Below, piece by piece: positions 7,542-16,021 of a stretch of 64,000 nucleotides of DNA; positions within the stretch are counted from its first letter, which is position 1, and every line of letters starts with the position of its first letter. Both the position numbers and the translations under genes were made by a program. Where the stretch lies: positions 6,076,001 to 6,140,000 of the forward strand of contig NZ_CP109327.1 in NCBI RefSeq assembly GCF_035918155.1, given 5' to 3'. The DNA is from Streptomyces sp. NBC_01591. Lineage in GTDB: Bacteria; Actinomycetota; Actinomycetes; Streptomycetales; Streptomycetaceae. The notes beneath the pieces were generated by a model. The model was given only the letters and a program-made list of their open reading frames with translations, was not told the origin of the DNA and searched no databases.

Positions 7542-8834
7542 TCAGTTGTGGGCTTGTCCGACGGCGTCGTGGGCCCGGCCGGCCACGCCGTGGGCCTGTC
7601 CGACGAGCGCGAAGGTCTGGACGGCGATCTCCAGTTCCTCGTCCGTCGGCACCACGGCGACCGCGACCCGCGCGTAGTTCGGCGAGATCAGCCGGGGCTC
7701 GCCGGACCGTACGGCGTTCAGATCCGCGTCAACCGCCAGGCCGAGCTCCTCGAGACCGGCGATGGCAGCCTCCCGCACCGGTGCCGAGTTCTCCCCGACC
7801 CCCGCCGTGAACACCACGGCATCCACCCGGCCGAGGACCGCCGAATAGGCGCCGATGTACTTCTTCAGCCGGTGCACATAGATGTCGAAGGCCAGCGCCG
7901 CACGCTCGTCGCCCTCGTCGATCCGGCGCCGGATCTCCCGCATGTCGTTGTCGCCGCAGAGGCCGACCAGACCGCTCTTCTTGTTGAGCAGCGCGTCGAC
8001 CTCGTCCGCCGACATCCCCGCGACCCGCATGAGGTGGAAGGTGACGGCCGGATCGATGTCCCCGGAGCGGGTGCCCATCACCAGCCCCTCCAAGGGGGTC
8101 AGCCCCATCGAGGTCTCCACGCACCGGCCGCCGGCCACCGCCGAGGCCGAGGCGCCGTTGCCCAGGTGCAGCACGATGACATTGACCTCCTCGGGGGTGC
8201 GTCCCAGGAGCTCGGCGGCCTTGCGGGAGACGTACGCGTGCGAGGTGCCGTGGAATCCGTAGCGCCGGATGCGGTGCGCGTCGGCGGTCTCCGTGTCGAT
8301 CGCGTACCGCGCCACGTACTCCGGCATCGTCGTGTGGAAGGCCGTGTCGAAGACCGCCACCTGCGGAAGGTCCGGTCGCAGGGCCCGGGCGGTACGGATA
8401 CCGGTGATGTTCGCCGGGTTGTGCAGCGGGGCCACCGGGACCAGGCGCTCGATCTCCTTCAGCACCTCGTCGTCGATCACCACGGGCTCGGTGAACCGCA
8501 GCCCGCCGTGCACCACCCGGTGGCCGATCGCCGCCAGCTGCGGGGAGTCCAGGCCGAGCCCGTCGGCCGCCAGTTCCTCCGCCGCCGCCTTCAGCGCCGC
8601 CTCGTGGTCGGCGATCGGGCCGACGCGCTCGCGCTGCTCGGCGCCCCCGCCGACCAGCGGGGTGTGCACCAGGCGGGAGGTCTCCTCGCCGATCCGCTCG
8701 ACCAGGCCCACCGCGAGCCGGGTGCGGTCGCTCATGTCCAGCAGCTGGTACTTCACCGACGAGGAGCCCGAGTTGAGGACCAGCACGCGGTATGCGCCCG
8801 TCCCGGCGGTGCCCTCGGTGGTCGGGATGGTCAT
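7542..8834 (-). CDS. ackA: Acetate kinase
   Basis: Interconverts acetyl phosphate + ADP and acetate + ATP; 430 residues including a C-terminal tail with HGVAGRAHDAVGQAHN-like repeats beyond the usual family end. Motifs are VLNSGSSSVKY at the N-terminus, the acetate-kinase signatures RRYGFHGTSHAYV and HLGNGASA, and MGTRSGDIDP. It is four bases downstream of pta, and its AAGGAG ribosome site sits at the very end of the pta coding region, so translation is likely coupled. The two make the classical acetate overflow/assimilation pathway. Confidence 0.97.
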   Translation of the reverse strand: MTIPTTEGTAGTGAYRVLVLNSGSSSVKYQLLDMSDRTRLAVGLVERIGEETSRLVHTPLVGGGAEQRERVGPIADHEAALKAAAEELAADGLGLDSPQLAAIGHRVVHGGLRFTEPVVIDDEVLKEIERLVPVAPLHNPANITGIRTARALRPDLPQVAVFDTAFHTTMPEYVARYAIDTETADAHRIRRYGFHGTSHAYVSRKAAELLGRTPEEVNVIVLHLGNGASASAVAGGRCVETSMGLTPLEGLVMGTRSGDIDPAVTFHLMRVAGMSADEVDALLNKKSGLVGLCGDNDMREIRRRIDEGDERAALAFDIYVHRLKKYIGAYSAVLGRVDAVVFTAGVGENSAPVREAAIAGLEELGLAVDADLNAVRSGEPRLISPNYARVAVAVVPTDEELEIAVQTFALVGQAHGVAGRAHDAVGQAHN

Positions 8835-8838
8835 CCGT

Positions 8839-10911
8839 TCACTCCTTGCCCTGCGCCTGGATCGCCGTGATGGCCACGGTATTGACGATGTCCTGGACGA
8901 GTGCGCCGCGGGACAGGTCGTTGACGGGCTTCCGCAGCCCCTGGAGCACCGGTCCGACGGCCACCGCGCCCGCCGAGCGCTGCACGGCCTTGTAGGTGTT
9001 GTTGCCGGTGTTCAGGTCCGGGAAGATCAGCACCGTCGCCTGGCCCGCCACCTCGGAGCCGGGCAGCTTCGTCGCGGCGACGCTCGGCTCCACCGCGGCG
9101 TCGTACTGGATCGGGCCCTCGATCCTGAGGTCCGGCCTGCTCGCGCGGACCCGGTCCGTCGCCTCGCGCACCTTGTCGACATCGGCGCCCGAGCCGGAGG
9201 TGCCCGTCGAGTACGACAGCATCGCGATCCGCGGATCCACGCCGAAGCGGGCGGCGGTGGCGGCCGACTGCACCGCGATGTCGGCGAGCTGCTCCGCGTC
9301 CGGGTCCGGATTGACCGCGCAGTCGCCGTACACCAGCACCTTGTCGGCGAGGCACATGAAGAAGACGGAGGAGACGATCGAGGCGTCAGGCTTGGTCTTG
9401 ATGATCTCGAACGCCGGACGGATCGTCGCCGCCGTGGAGTGCACGGCTCCGGAGACCATGCCGTCCGCGAGCCCCTCCTGGACCATCAGGGTGCCGAAGT
9501 AGTTGACGTCCGCGACGACGTCGTACGCCAGCTCCACCGTGACCCCGCGGTGGGCCCGCACCTGCGCGTACCGCTCGGCGAACGTCTGGCGCAGCTCGGA
9601 GGTCTGCGGGTCGATGAGCTGTGTGCCGGCGAGGTCGATGCCGAGGTCGGCGGCCTTCTTGCGGATGACGTCGGGGTCGCCGAGCAGGGTGAGGTCGCAG
9701 ACGTCGCGGCGCAGCAGTACGTCGGCGGCGCGCAGCACCCGGTCCTCGGTGCCTTCCGGCAGGACGACCCGGCGCCGGTCGGCGCGGGCCTGCTCCAGCA
9801 GCTCGTGCTCGAACATCATCGGGGTGACGCGGCCGCTGCGGGCCACCGAGATCCGCTCCAGCAGAGCGCCGGTGTCCACATGGCGCTCGAAGAGACCCAG
9901 CGCGGTCTCCGCCTTGCGGGGCGTCGCGGCGTTCAACTTGCCTTCGAGGGCGAAGAGCCGGGCCGCGGTGGGGAAGGATCCGCCGGCCACCGACACGACC
10001 GGGGTGCCCGGTGCGAGTCGCGCGGCCAGCCTGAGTATCTCCTCGCCGGGGCGCTCGTCCAGGGTCAGCAGCACCCCCGCGATGGGCGGCGTCCCGGCGC
10101 TGTGCGCGGCCAGCGAGCCGACCACCAGGTCCGCCCGGTCCCCGGGCGTGACCACCAGGCAGCCCGGCGTCAGCGCGTTCAGCATGTTCGGCAGCATCGC
10201 ACCGCCGAAGACGAAGTCCAGCGCGTCCCGCGCCAGCCCGGAGTCGTCGCCCAGCAGGACCGTGCCGCCGAGTGCCGCGGTGATCTGGGCGACGGTCGGT
10301 GCGGAGAGCGCCGCGTCGTCGGGCAGGACCGAACAGGGGACGGGCAGCCTGGCCGCCAGCCGCTCCGCGATGGCGTCACGGTCCTCGGACGCCACCCGGT
10401 TCACGATCACCGCGACGACGTCGCAGCCCAGTCCGGCGTACGCGCGGTAGGCATTGCGGGTCTCGGCCCGCACCGACTCCGCGGTCTGGCCCTTGCCGCC
10501 GACCACCGCGATCACCGAGGCGCCGAACTCATTGGCCAGGCGTGCGTTGAGCGCCAGCTCGTCGGGCAGCTGGGTGGCGGCGAAGTCGGTGCCGAGCACC
10601 AGCACCACCTCGTACTTCTGGGCCACCTGATGGAACTGCTCGACGAGCCGGGAGACCAGCTCGTCCGTGCCCTGTTCCGCCTGGAGCGCGGACGCCTCGT
10701 GGTAGTCCAGCCCGTAGGCCGACTCGGGGTCCTGGGGGAGCCGGTAGCGGGCCCGCAGCAGTTCGAACAGGCGGTCGGGTCCGTCGTGGACGAGCGGGCG
10801 GAACACCCCGACCCGGTCCACCTGACGCGTCAGGAGCTCCATGACTCCCAGATCGACGACCTGCCGGCCGTCTCCCCGGTCGATCCCGGTCACGTACACG
10901 CTGCGCGTCAC
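8839..10911 (-). CDS. pta: Phosphate acetyltransferase (long, three-domain form)
   Basis: Transfers acetyl between CoA and phosphate; 690 residues. The N-terminal about 200 residues resemble a P-loop (BioD-like) domain in which the phosphate loop is degenerate (TGIDRGDGRQ), the middle holds a DRTGG-type regulatory domain, and residues about 370-690 are the catalytic PTA_PTB domain (RRVVLPEGTEDRVLRAA, LADGMVSGAVHSTAATIRPA, LLSYSTGTSGSG). GTG 10911 is preceded by a GGGAG site. First gene of the pta-ackA unit and divergent from pfkA across 219 bases. Confidence 0.96.
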   Translation of the reverse strand: MTRSVYVTGIDRGDGRQVVDLGVMELLTRQVDRVGVFRPLVHDGPDRLFELLRARYRLPQDPESAYGLDYHEASALQAEQGTDELVSRLVEQFHQVAQKYEVVLVLGTDFAATQLPDELALNARLANEFGASVIAVVGGKGQTAESVRAETRNAYRAYAGLGCDVVAVIVNRVASEDRDAIAERLAARLPVPCSVLPDDAALSAPTVAQITAALGGTVLLGDDSGLARDALDFVFGGAMLPNMLNALTPGCLVVTPGDRADLVVGSLAAHSAGTPPIAGVLLTLDERPGEEILRLAARLAPGTPVVSVAGGSFPTAARLFALEGKLNAATPRKAETALGLFERHVDTGALLERISVARSGRVTPMMFEHELLEQARADRRRVVLPEGTEDRVLRAADVLLRRDVCDLTLLGDPDVIRKKAADLGIDLAGTQLIDPQTSELRQTFAERYAQVRAHRGVTVELAYDVVADVNYFGTLMVQEGLADGMVSGAVHSTAATIRPAFEIIKTKPDASIVSSVFFMCLADKVLVYGDCAVNPDPDAEQLADIAVQSAATAARFGVDPRIAMLSYSTGTSGSGADVDKVREATDRVRASRPDLRIEGPIQYDAAVEPSVAATKLPGSEVAGQATVLIFPDLNTGNNTYKAVQRSAGAVAVGPVLQGLRKPVNDLSRGALVQDIVNTVAITAIQAQGKE

Positions 10912-11130
10912 GCGTGTTCTCCCGTCGAATTGCGGTTTGGGATGGTATTGCCATGTTGACGATACCCGCGGGGTCCGAGGCGTCGCCCGCCGGGCGAAGA
11001 CCCCGTACCGGGGCTGAGGCGAGCGCGAGGTCGAGACCTGACGTGGGACAATCGTTGTGGCTCACGGTACGGGGGATTCAGTGGACGACCCCCGAAATGC
11101 ACGGCACTAGCGAGCAGGAGACAAGGCACG

Positions 11131-12156
11131 ATGCGCATCGGAATTCTCACCGCAGGCGGCGACTGCCCAGGCCTGAACGCAGTGATCCGGTCGGTCGTGC
11201 ACCGCGCCGTGGTGGGGCACGGCGATGAAGTCATCGGCTTCGAGGACGGGTTCAAGGGACTCCTCGACGGCCACTTCCGCCCCCTCGACCTCAACGCGGT
11301 CAGCGGCATCCTCGCCCGTGGCGGCACCATTCTCGGCTCGGCCCGGCTGGAGCGCGACCGGCTGCGCGAGGCCGCCGAGAACTGTGCCGAGCTGAGTCGC
11401 CGTTACGGCATGGACGCCCTCATCCCGATCGGCGGCGAGGGCACCCTCACCGCCGCCCGGATGCTGTCGGACGCGGGCATGCCCGTCGTCGGCGTCCCCA
11501 AGACCATCGACAACGACATCTCCGCCACCGACCGGACCTTCGGCTTCGACACCGCGGTGGGCGTCGCCACCGATGCCATAGACCGCCTCAAGACCACCGC
11601 CGAATCGCACCAGCGGGTCATGGTCGTCGAGGTGATGGGCCGGCACGCGGGCTGGATCGCGCTGGAGTCCGGAATGGCGGGCGGCGCGCACGGCATCTGC
11701 CTCCCCGAGCGTCGCTTCCAGGTCGAGGACCTGGTGAAGATGGTCGAGGAACGCTTCGCGCGCGGCAAGAAGTTCGCGGTCATCTGCGTGGCCGAGGGCG
11801 CACACCCGGCCGAGGGCTCCATGCCGTACGCCAAGGGCGAGATCGACCAGTACGGCCACGAGCGCTTCCAGGGCATCGGCAACCGGCTGGCCATCGAGCT
11901 GGAGACCCGGCTCGGCAAGGAGGCCCGGCCGGTCATTCTCGGCCATGTGCAGCGAGGCGGCACGCCGACCGCGTACGACCGGGTGCTCGCCACCCGCTTC
12001 GGCTGGCACGCGGTCGAGGCGGCGCACCGGGGCGACTTCGGCAGGATGACGGCGCTGCGCGGCACCGACATCGAGATGGTTCCGCTCGCCGACGCGATCA
12101 CACAGCTCAAGACGGTGCCCAAGGACCGGATGGACGAGGCCGAGTCGGTCTTCTGA
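11131..12156 (+). CDS. pfkA: 6-phosphofructokinase
   Basis: Phosphorylates fructose 6-phosphate in glycolysis; 341 residues. Visible motifs are GGDCPGLNAVIR at the N-terminus, GGEGTL in the nucleotide site, PKTIDNDI at the catalytic aspartate, and EVMGRHAGWIAL. The combination of Gly in GGEG with Lys in PKTIDND is the mixed type known for actinobacterial, ATP-using phosphofructokinases, whereas pyrophosphate enzymes have Asp at the first place. Start ATG follows GGAGACAAGG. It is monocistronic and divergent from pta. Confidence 0.96.
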   Translation: MRIGILTAGGDCPGLNAVIRSVVHRAVVGHGDEVIGFEDGFKGLLDGHFRPLDLNAVSGILARGGTILGSARLERDRLREAAENCAELSRRYGMDALIPIGGEGTLTAARMLSDAGMPVVGVPKTIDNDISATDRTFGFDTAVGVATDAIDRLKTTAESHQRVMVVEVMGRHAGWIALESGMAGGAHGICLPERRFQVEDLVKMVEERFARGKKFAVICVAEGAHPAEGSMPYAKGEIDQYGHERFQGIGNRLAIELETRLGKEARPVILGHVQRGGTPTAYDRVLATRFGWHAVEAAHRGDFGRMTALRGTDIEMVPLADAITQLKTVPKDRMDEAESVF

Positions 12157-12210
12157 CCCCGGCTGACCCCGGCCGCGCGGCAGCGGCCCGACCGGAACGG
12201 CCCGGCGGCA

Positions 12211-12236
12211 CTGACTGTCCCCCCGTGGACGGTCAG
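12211..12236 (+). terminator. Candidate pfkA terminator hairpin
   Basis: CTGACTGTCC / GGACGGTCAG, with one mismatch in the stem and a 6-base loop, 55 bases after the pfkA stop. No uridine tract follows, which is common in Streptomyces. Confidence 0.5.
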
Positions 12237-12408
12237 GGCCGCTTGCCGTTCCCCCGGCGCCCGGGGCCGTTCCGGATGGTCGGATCCGGACGGGCCGCGG
12301 TGCCGGAAACAACTCTTGAGCCGACGGACCGGATCAACAAGGCTTGTCCCTGTCCCGGACATGTCCCAACCTTGTCCGAGCGTGGAATCCAGGGGAGAGG
12401 CACAGCCG

Positions 12409-13422
12409 ATGGTCGTCGAGGGCAGAGCTCCGGATCCTCGTGAGGCGCACAGCGCGTCCGAGTTCATCGCCCTGTTGGGGGTGCTCAAGGAAGCGTCGGG
12501 TCTGACGTACCGCGAACTGGCCCAGCGGGCCGAAGCGGTCGGGGACGTGCTCCCGCGCTCCACGATCGCCAACATGCTGGGGCGTACGTCGGTCCCGCGC
12601 GAGGAACTCCTCGCCGCCTTCGTACGGGCCTGCGGCTGCGGGCCCACGGAGGTGGCGGACTGGCTCGCCGTACGCAAGGAACTCGCCGTGCACGGGCGGC
12701 GGGCCGGGGAAGGGGGAGGGGAGGCTTCCGGGACGGCACGGGACGAGGCGGCCGGGCGCTCCCCGGGGCAGTCCGATGAGCTCTCGTCCGAGCCGCCCAC
12801 CGTCCCGTTTCCCGAACCGTCCCCCGCCCGTCGTCGCCGGTCCAGGACCGTCCTGGCGGCCGTCGTCTCACTGGCCGTGCTCGCCGCAGGGGCGGTGACC
12901 GTCGTCCTTCTCGTACGGGACGACGACCGGCCGGAATCCCGTCGTGCGACCGGGCCCGTGGCGGGGCGGACGGTGCAGATACGGTCCATGCACTCCGGGT
13001 TCTGCCTCTCCGAGGAGCGGGGCAGTGACAGCGGGCGGCTGTACCAGGTGTCGTGCGAGGAGGAGACGATCCCGAGTTTCTCCCTCAAGCCGCTGGACGG
13101 CGGCGCCTGGCGGATCGTGACCGATCACCCGGACTACGACCTGGGCTGCACCGGCGTCTGGGACGGGATGCGGGACGCCGGAGCCGGGTTGCAGGACCAG
13201 GGGTGCGGCAAACGCGGCGACGCGGAGGTGTTCTTGATCGAGTCCGTGGGCCGCCCCGTCGAGGGGTACCGGATCCAGCCCGCCCACACCCGTCTGTGCG
13301 TCGGTGCCGAGGGGAACGGCAAGGAGCGCGGCGCCAAGATGGTGCAGACGAGCTGCGACGGAGCGGACCGGGGGAACCTGTTCTCCTTCGACCCGGTGGC
13401 CGCGGATGCCGCCGACGGCTGA
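12409..13422 (+). CDS. Membrane-anchored HTH protein with C-terminal ricin-type lectin domain
   Basis: A 337-residue three-part protein. Residues about 20-95 form a helix-turn-helix-like domain (LTYRELAQRAEAVGDVLPRS, NMLGRTSVPREELLAAF) of the kind found in many Streptomyces XRE proteins. A charged linker leads to one transmembrane segment (about residues 147-168). The outer 170 residues look like a ricin-type beta-trefoil, with GFCLSEE, LYQVSCEE and LCVGAEGNGKERGAKMVQTSC repeats. Start ATG 12409 follows GGGGAGAGG. The topology puts DNA binding inside and sugar binding outside, suggesting a one-protein sensor; this is inference. Confidence 0.75.
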   Translation: MVVEGRAPDPREAHSASEFIALLGVLKEASGLTYRELAQRAEAVGDVLPRSTIANMLGRTSVPREELLAAFVRACGCGPTEVADWLAVRKELAVHGRRAGEGGGEASGTARDEAAGRSPGQSDELSSEPPTVPFPEPSPARRRRSRTVLAAVVSLAVLAAGAVTVVLLVRDDDRPESRRATGPVAGRTVQIRSMHSGFCLSEERGSDSGRLYQVSCEEETIPSFSLKPLDGGAWRIVTDHPDYDLGCTGVWDGMRDAGAGLQDQGCGKRGDAEVFLIESVGRPVEGYRIQPAHTRLCVGAEGNGKERGAKMVQTSCDGADRGNLFSFDPVAADAADG

Positions 13423-13436
13423 GAACGTACGACGGA

Positions 13437-13488
13437 GGCCGGACGGGTAGAGGCTGTCGGGTGACCGACAGCCTCTACCCGTCCGGCC
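13437..13488. terminator. Very long bidirectional terminator hairpin
   Basis: Twenty-four-base perfect arms (beginning GGCCGGACGGGTAGAGG) with a GTGA loop, between two convergent HTH genes. Its right part overlaps the last codons and stop (13475-13477) of the minus-strand gene. Confidence 0.8.
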
Positions 13489-14203
13489 CCGGCACCCCCG
13501 CCGCCCGCCAGAACCGTTCCAGGATCTCCGCCAGGAACACCCGTCCCGAGTCGCCCGTCGCCCCGGCCCGTTCCGTACCCGTGCTGCTCCAGCTCAGCGT
13601 CGACACCATCAACGCCTGGTAGTCGGTGTGCAGTTGTTCCAGTACGTCCTGGAGGAACCCGCGCTCCAGCGGCACCAGCTTCGCCACCGGCCGCAGATGG
13701 GCCTGCCAGCGCGTGGTCACCGCGCCGCGCAGCAGCTCCGCCAGTTCCTCGTCCCGGCCGGACACCGTCACGAACCCGGCGGCCGTCAGCCCCAGCACCT
13801 CGGCGAGCGCCGCGGACTGGCGTTCGTTGCCGCGCCAGCGCCCCGACTCCTCCATCCGCAGATAAGCGGAGGCGGTCAGACCCAGCAGCCGCGCCAGCTC
13901 CTCCACGGCCAGCTCCCTGGCCACCCGGTGCTCCCGCAGGGTGCGTGCGGCGGTGAGCAGTTCGCCCGGCGAGCACCACAACACCCCGGCCAGCGCCTTG
14001 AGTTCGTACTCGCTCGGCACGGCGAGCCCGCGCTCCCAGGCGACCACCGTCTCGGTGCTGACCCGGAGCCCGTACTGGGCCCCGAGACCGTACGCGACAT
14101 GGCCGGGAAGCATCCCCAGGGCCTCGCGCAGTCGGCGCGCGGCGGGGGCGTTGAACGGCGGGGAGGGGTGCACGGCCCCACCGTAGGAGTCAAGACATGG
14201 CAT
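13475..14203 (-). CDS. Helix-turn-helix transcriptional regulator
   Basis: A 242-residue protein with two successive XRE-like helix-turn-helix regions: residues about 13-70 (RRLREALGMLPGHVAYGLGA, VSTETVVAWERGLAVPSEYE) and about 80-125 (ELAVEELARLLGLTASAYLRMEE). A helical C-terminal half of about 110 residues has no known motif. I start it at ATG 14203; no clear ribosome site is seen there, and GTG 14173 is a plausible alternative. It converges on the ricin-domain HTH gene, with the shared hairpin between them. Target unknown. Confidence 0.7.
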   Translation of the reverse strand: MPCLDSYGGAVHPSPPFNAPAARRLREALGMLPGHVAYGLGAQYGLRVSTETVVAWERGLAVPSEYELKALAGVLWCSPGELLTAARTLREHRVARELAVEELARLLGLTASAYLRMEESGRWRGNERQSAALAEVLGLTAAGFVTVSGRDEELAELLRGAVTTRWQAHLRPVAKLVPLERGFLQDVLEQLHTDYQALMVSTLSWSSTGTERAGATGDSGRVFLAEILERFWRAAGVPGPDG

Positions 14204-14391
14204 GACTACGGTGTGTTCCACCGATATCCACAACTCGTAGGAACGTCCTAGAAGATTGCTGAACGCTGCCGACGGTGCTGCCCGCACGCGGGGCGCGGGA
14301 TCACGACGGTGCTGCTCACAAGGCGGATCGAGTGGCTGGGTGGGACGATGGAAGGGATGGTTCCCGGTCAGTAGTGGCGGGAGGAGCAGAG

Positions 14392-14922
14392 ATGGAGATC
14401 AAGCCGCAGGCGGCCGTCCTCCCCAAGGAAGCAGACCTCGAACAGGGCAAGTACGGCCCCGTTTTCCCGAAGACACCGGCGTGCTACGGGTTCACCATCG
14501 TCGCGAAGGTCAAACCGGGCCGGGCCGAGGCGATGCGCGAGTACGGCAACGTGCTGGCCGAGGCGCTGGAGAAGGATCCGTACCTTCTGGCGCCGCTGAA
14601 GTTGCATTACCTGCGCTGGGTGCTCTTCGACGACGACACCCGTTTCATGTATCAGGGGATCTTCGACACCGATTTCGACAAGTACACCGAGGACGCCATT
14701 GCCCTTTTCGGTAAGGCGCAGGTGAGCACGGCTTTCGAGAATCTTGAAGGATTCCCCGAGGACTGGAAGACCAACCCCGAGGCGTTCGGCAGGTTCGTGC
14801 GCGAACACCATTGTCCGAGCTTCATCGAGTACGGAGAGTATCCGTTCGTCACGGCTGACGAGATCAAGAAGGCACTGCGGATCAAGAGCGCCCTGTCGGA
14901 GATGCTCGACCAACTGCAGTGA
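14392..14922 (+). CDS. Conserved protein of DyP peroxidase operon, possible alpha/beta-barrel domain
   Basis: A 176-residue soluble protein, first gene of a three-gene operon with a DyP peroxidase. I do not recognise a named family. The stretch LHYLRWVLFDDDTRFMYQG followed by FDTDFDKYTEDAI resembles the ferredoxin-like half-barrel (RWVxxDDxxRLLF...) found beside or fused to haem peroxidase-type domains, so a related fold is possible. Start ATG 14392 follows a good GGGAGGAG. It ends in a GTGA where an alternative start of the next gene overlaps, so the genes are probably cotranslated. Confidence 0.7.
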   Translation: MEIKPQAAVLPKEADLEQGKYGPVFPKTPACYGFTIVAKVKPGRAEAMREYGNVLAEALEKDPYLLAPLKLHYLRWVLFDDDTRFMYQGIFDTDFDKYTEDAIALFGKAQVSTAFENLEGFPEDWKTNPEAFGRFVREHHCPSFIEYGEYPFVTADEIKKALRIKSALSEMLDQLQ

Positions 14923-14987
14923 GAACCGCTGCCGCACGCTCGTCCCACTGTCCGGTCCGGTTGGGGCCGTTGTGGATCGGAGACGAG

Positions 14988-16001
14988 ATGAGCGAGATCC
15001 AGACCGCACGCACCTACAACCAGAACCACCTCCCGCGCGAATACACACCTGGCCGGCGACGGGTGAGCATCTACGTCGCGTGGAGCTATCCCGCGGAGGC
15101 AGGCAGGAATCCGGCCGAGTTGGACAACCGGTTCTCCACCATGACCGAGGTCCGCCGGGTGGCCTGGCCCGCCTACGAGGACCCGAAGTGGTCCGACCCG
15201 TTGCACTTTCAGCAGGGCATCGCCGGCTCACTGGAGTTGTTCTTCCGGGCCTGGGTGCCGTTCCAGCAGTTCGTCGAGGAGATCTCCGGACACGCTGTCC
15301 CCGTGTACCAGCGCATCGACCAGGCCGGTTTCCGTACCCCACTCGACGAGCGGGTACTGGCTGACACCGACACCTTGTTCGTGTTCGGGCTGGATCACAT
15401 GATCACAGGACAAGAGGCCGGGCCTGGGGAGGTCGAGGCACTGCGGGCTTTCCTCACGCGGGAGGACGCCCGCCTGGTCCTGGGGCCTCACCACGACGTC
15501 GGGGCATCGGACGATCTGACGGTGCGGGAGGTGGAGTACCGCCATCACGGCGATCCCCTGGTTCCCCGCCAGCAGCGGTTCGCCGGCTATGTCCGGGGCC
15601 TGATGCAGGGCCTCGGGGTACCTGTCGAGAACCGCTACGGACTGCGCCCCGCCGTACAAGCGCCGAACCGAATTGCCCCGTTCTCCGCGGTCAGGGATGC
15701 GGATACGAAAGGGTGGCTGGACGGGGTGACGAACTTCAACTTCCACCAGCATCTTCCGCATTACGCCGTGACGAGCGACGAGCCGGATGCCATACGTGTG
15801 CTGGCCCGGCAGCCGGTCGACACCTCCAGGCCGCATCCGTTCATCGAGGCCGGCAACACCGAGTTCAACATGTTCCTGTGGATGCCCCCGAGCGGTGAGC
15901 GGGCCGGCGATGTGCTGCTGGCGGACTCCACGATTTTCAGTACGTTGTTCGGCGGCGACGAGAGCCTGCGGAATTTCTGGCGGAACCTCGTCACGAAGTA
16001 G
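14988..16001 (+). CDS. Uncharacterised protein of DyP peroxidase operon
   Basis: A 337-residue soluble protein without signal peptide or membrane segment. No family is recognised with confidence. Residues about 125-180 (TLFVFGLDHMITGQEAGPGE, then FLTREDARLVLGPHHDVG) look like a Rossmann-type or glutamine-amidotransferase-like core in which a cytoplasmic cofactor or ligand could bind, but no catalytic Cys is evident. The C-terminus is rich in His/Asn/Phe (NFNFHQHLPHY, GNTEFNMFLWMPP). ATG 14988 has a modest GGAGACG site; GTG 14919, overlapping the upstream stop, would add 23 residues. It lies 20 bases before the peroxidase gene. Confidence 0.65.
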   Translation: MSEIQTARTYNQNHLPREYTPGRRRVSIYVAWSYPAEAGRNPAELDNRFSTMTEVRRVAWPAYEDPKWSDPLHFQQGIAGSLELFFRAWVPFQQFVEEISGHAVPVYQRIDQAGFRTPLDERVLADTDTLFVFGLDHMITGQEAGPGEVEALRAFLTREDARLVLGPHHDVGASDDLTVREVEYRHHGDPLVPRQQRFAGYVRGLMQGLGVPVENRYGLRPAVQAPNRIAPFSAVRDADTKGWLDGVTNFNFHQHLPHYAVTSDEPDAIRVLARQPVDTSRPHPFIEAGNTEFNMFLWMPPSGERAGDVLLADSTIFSTLFGGDESLRNFWRNLVTK

Positions 16002-16021
16002 TGCCGTAAGGAGGCGAGGCC

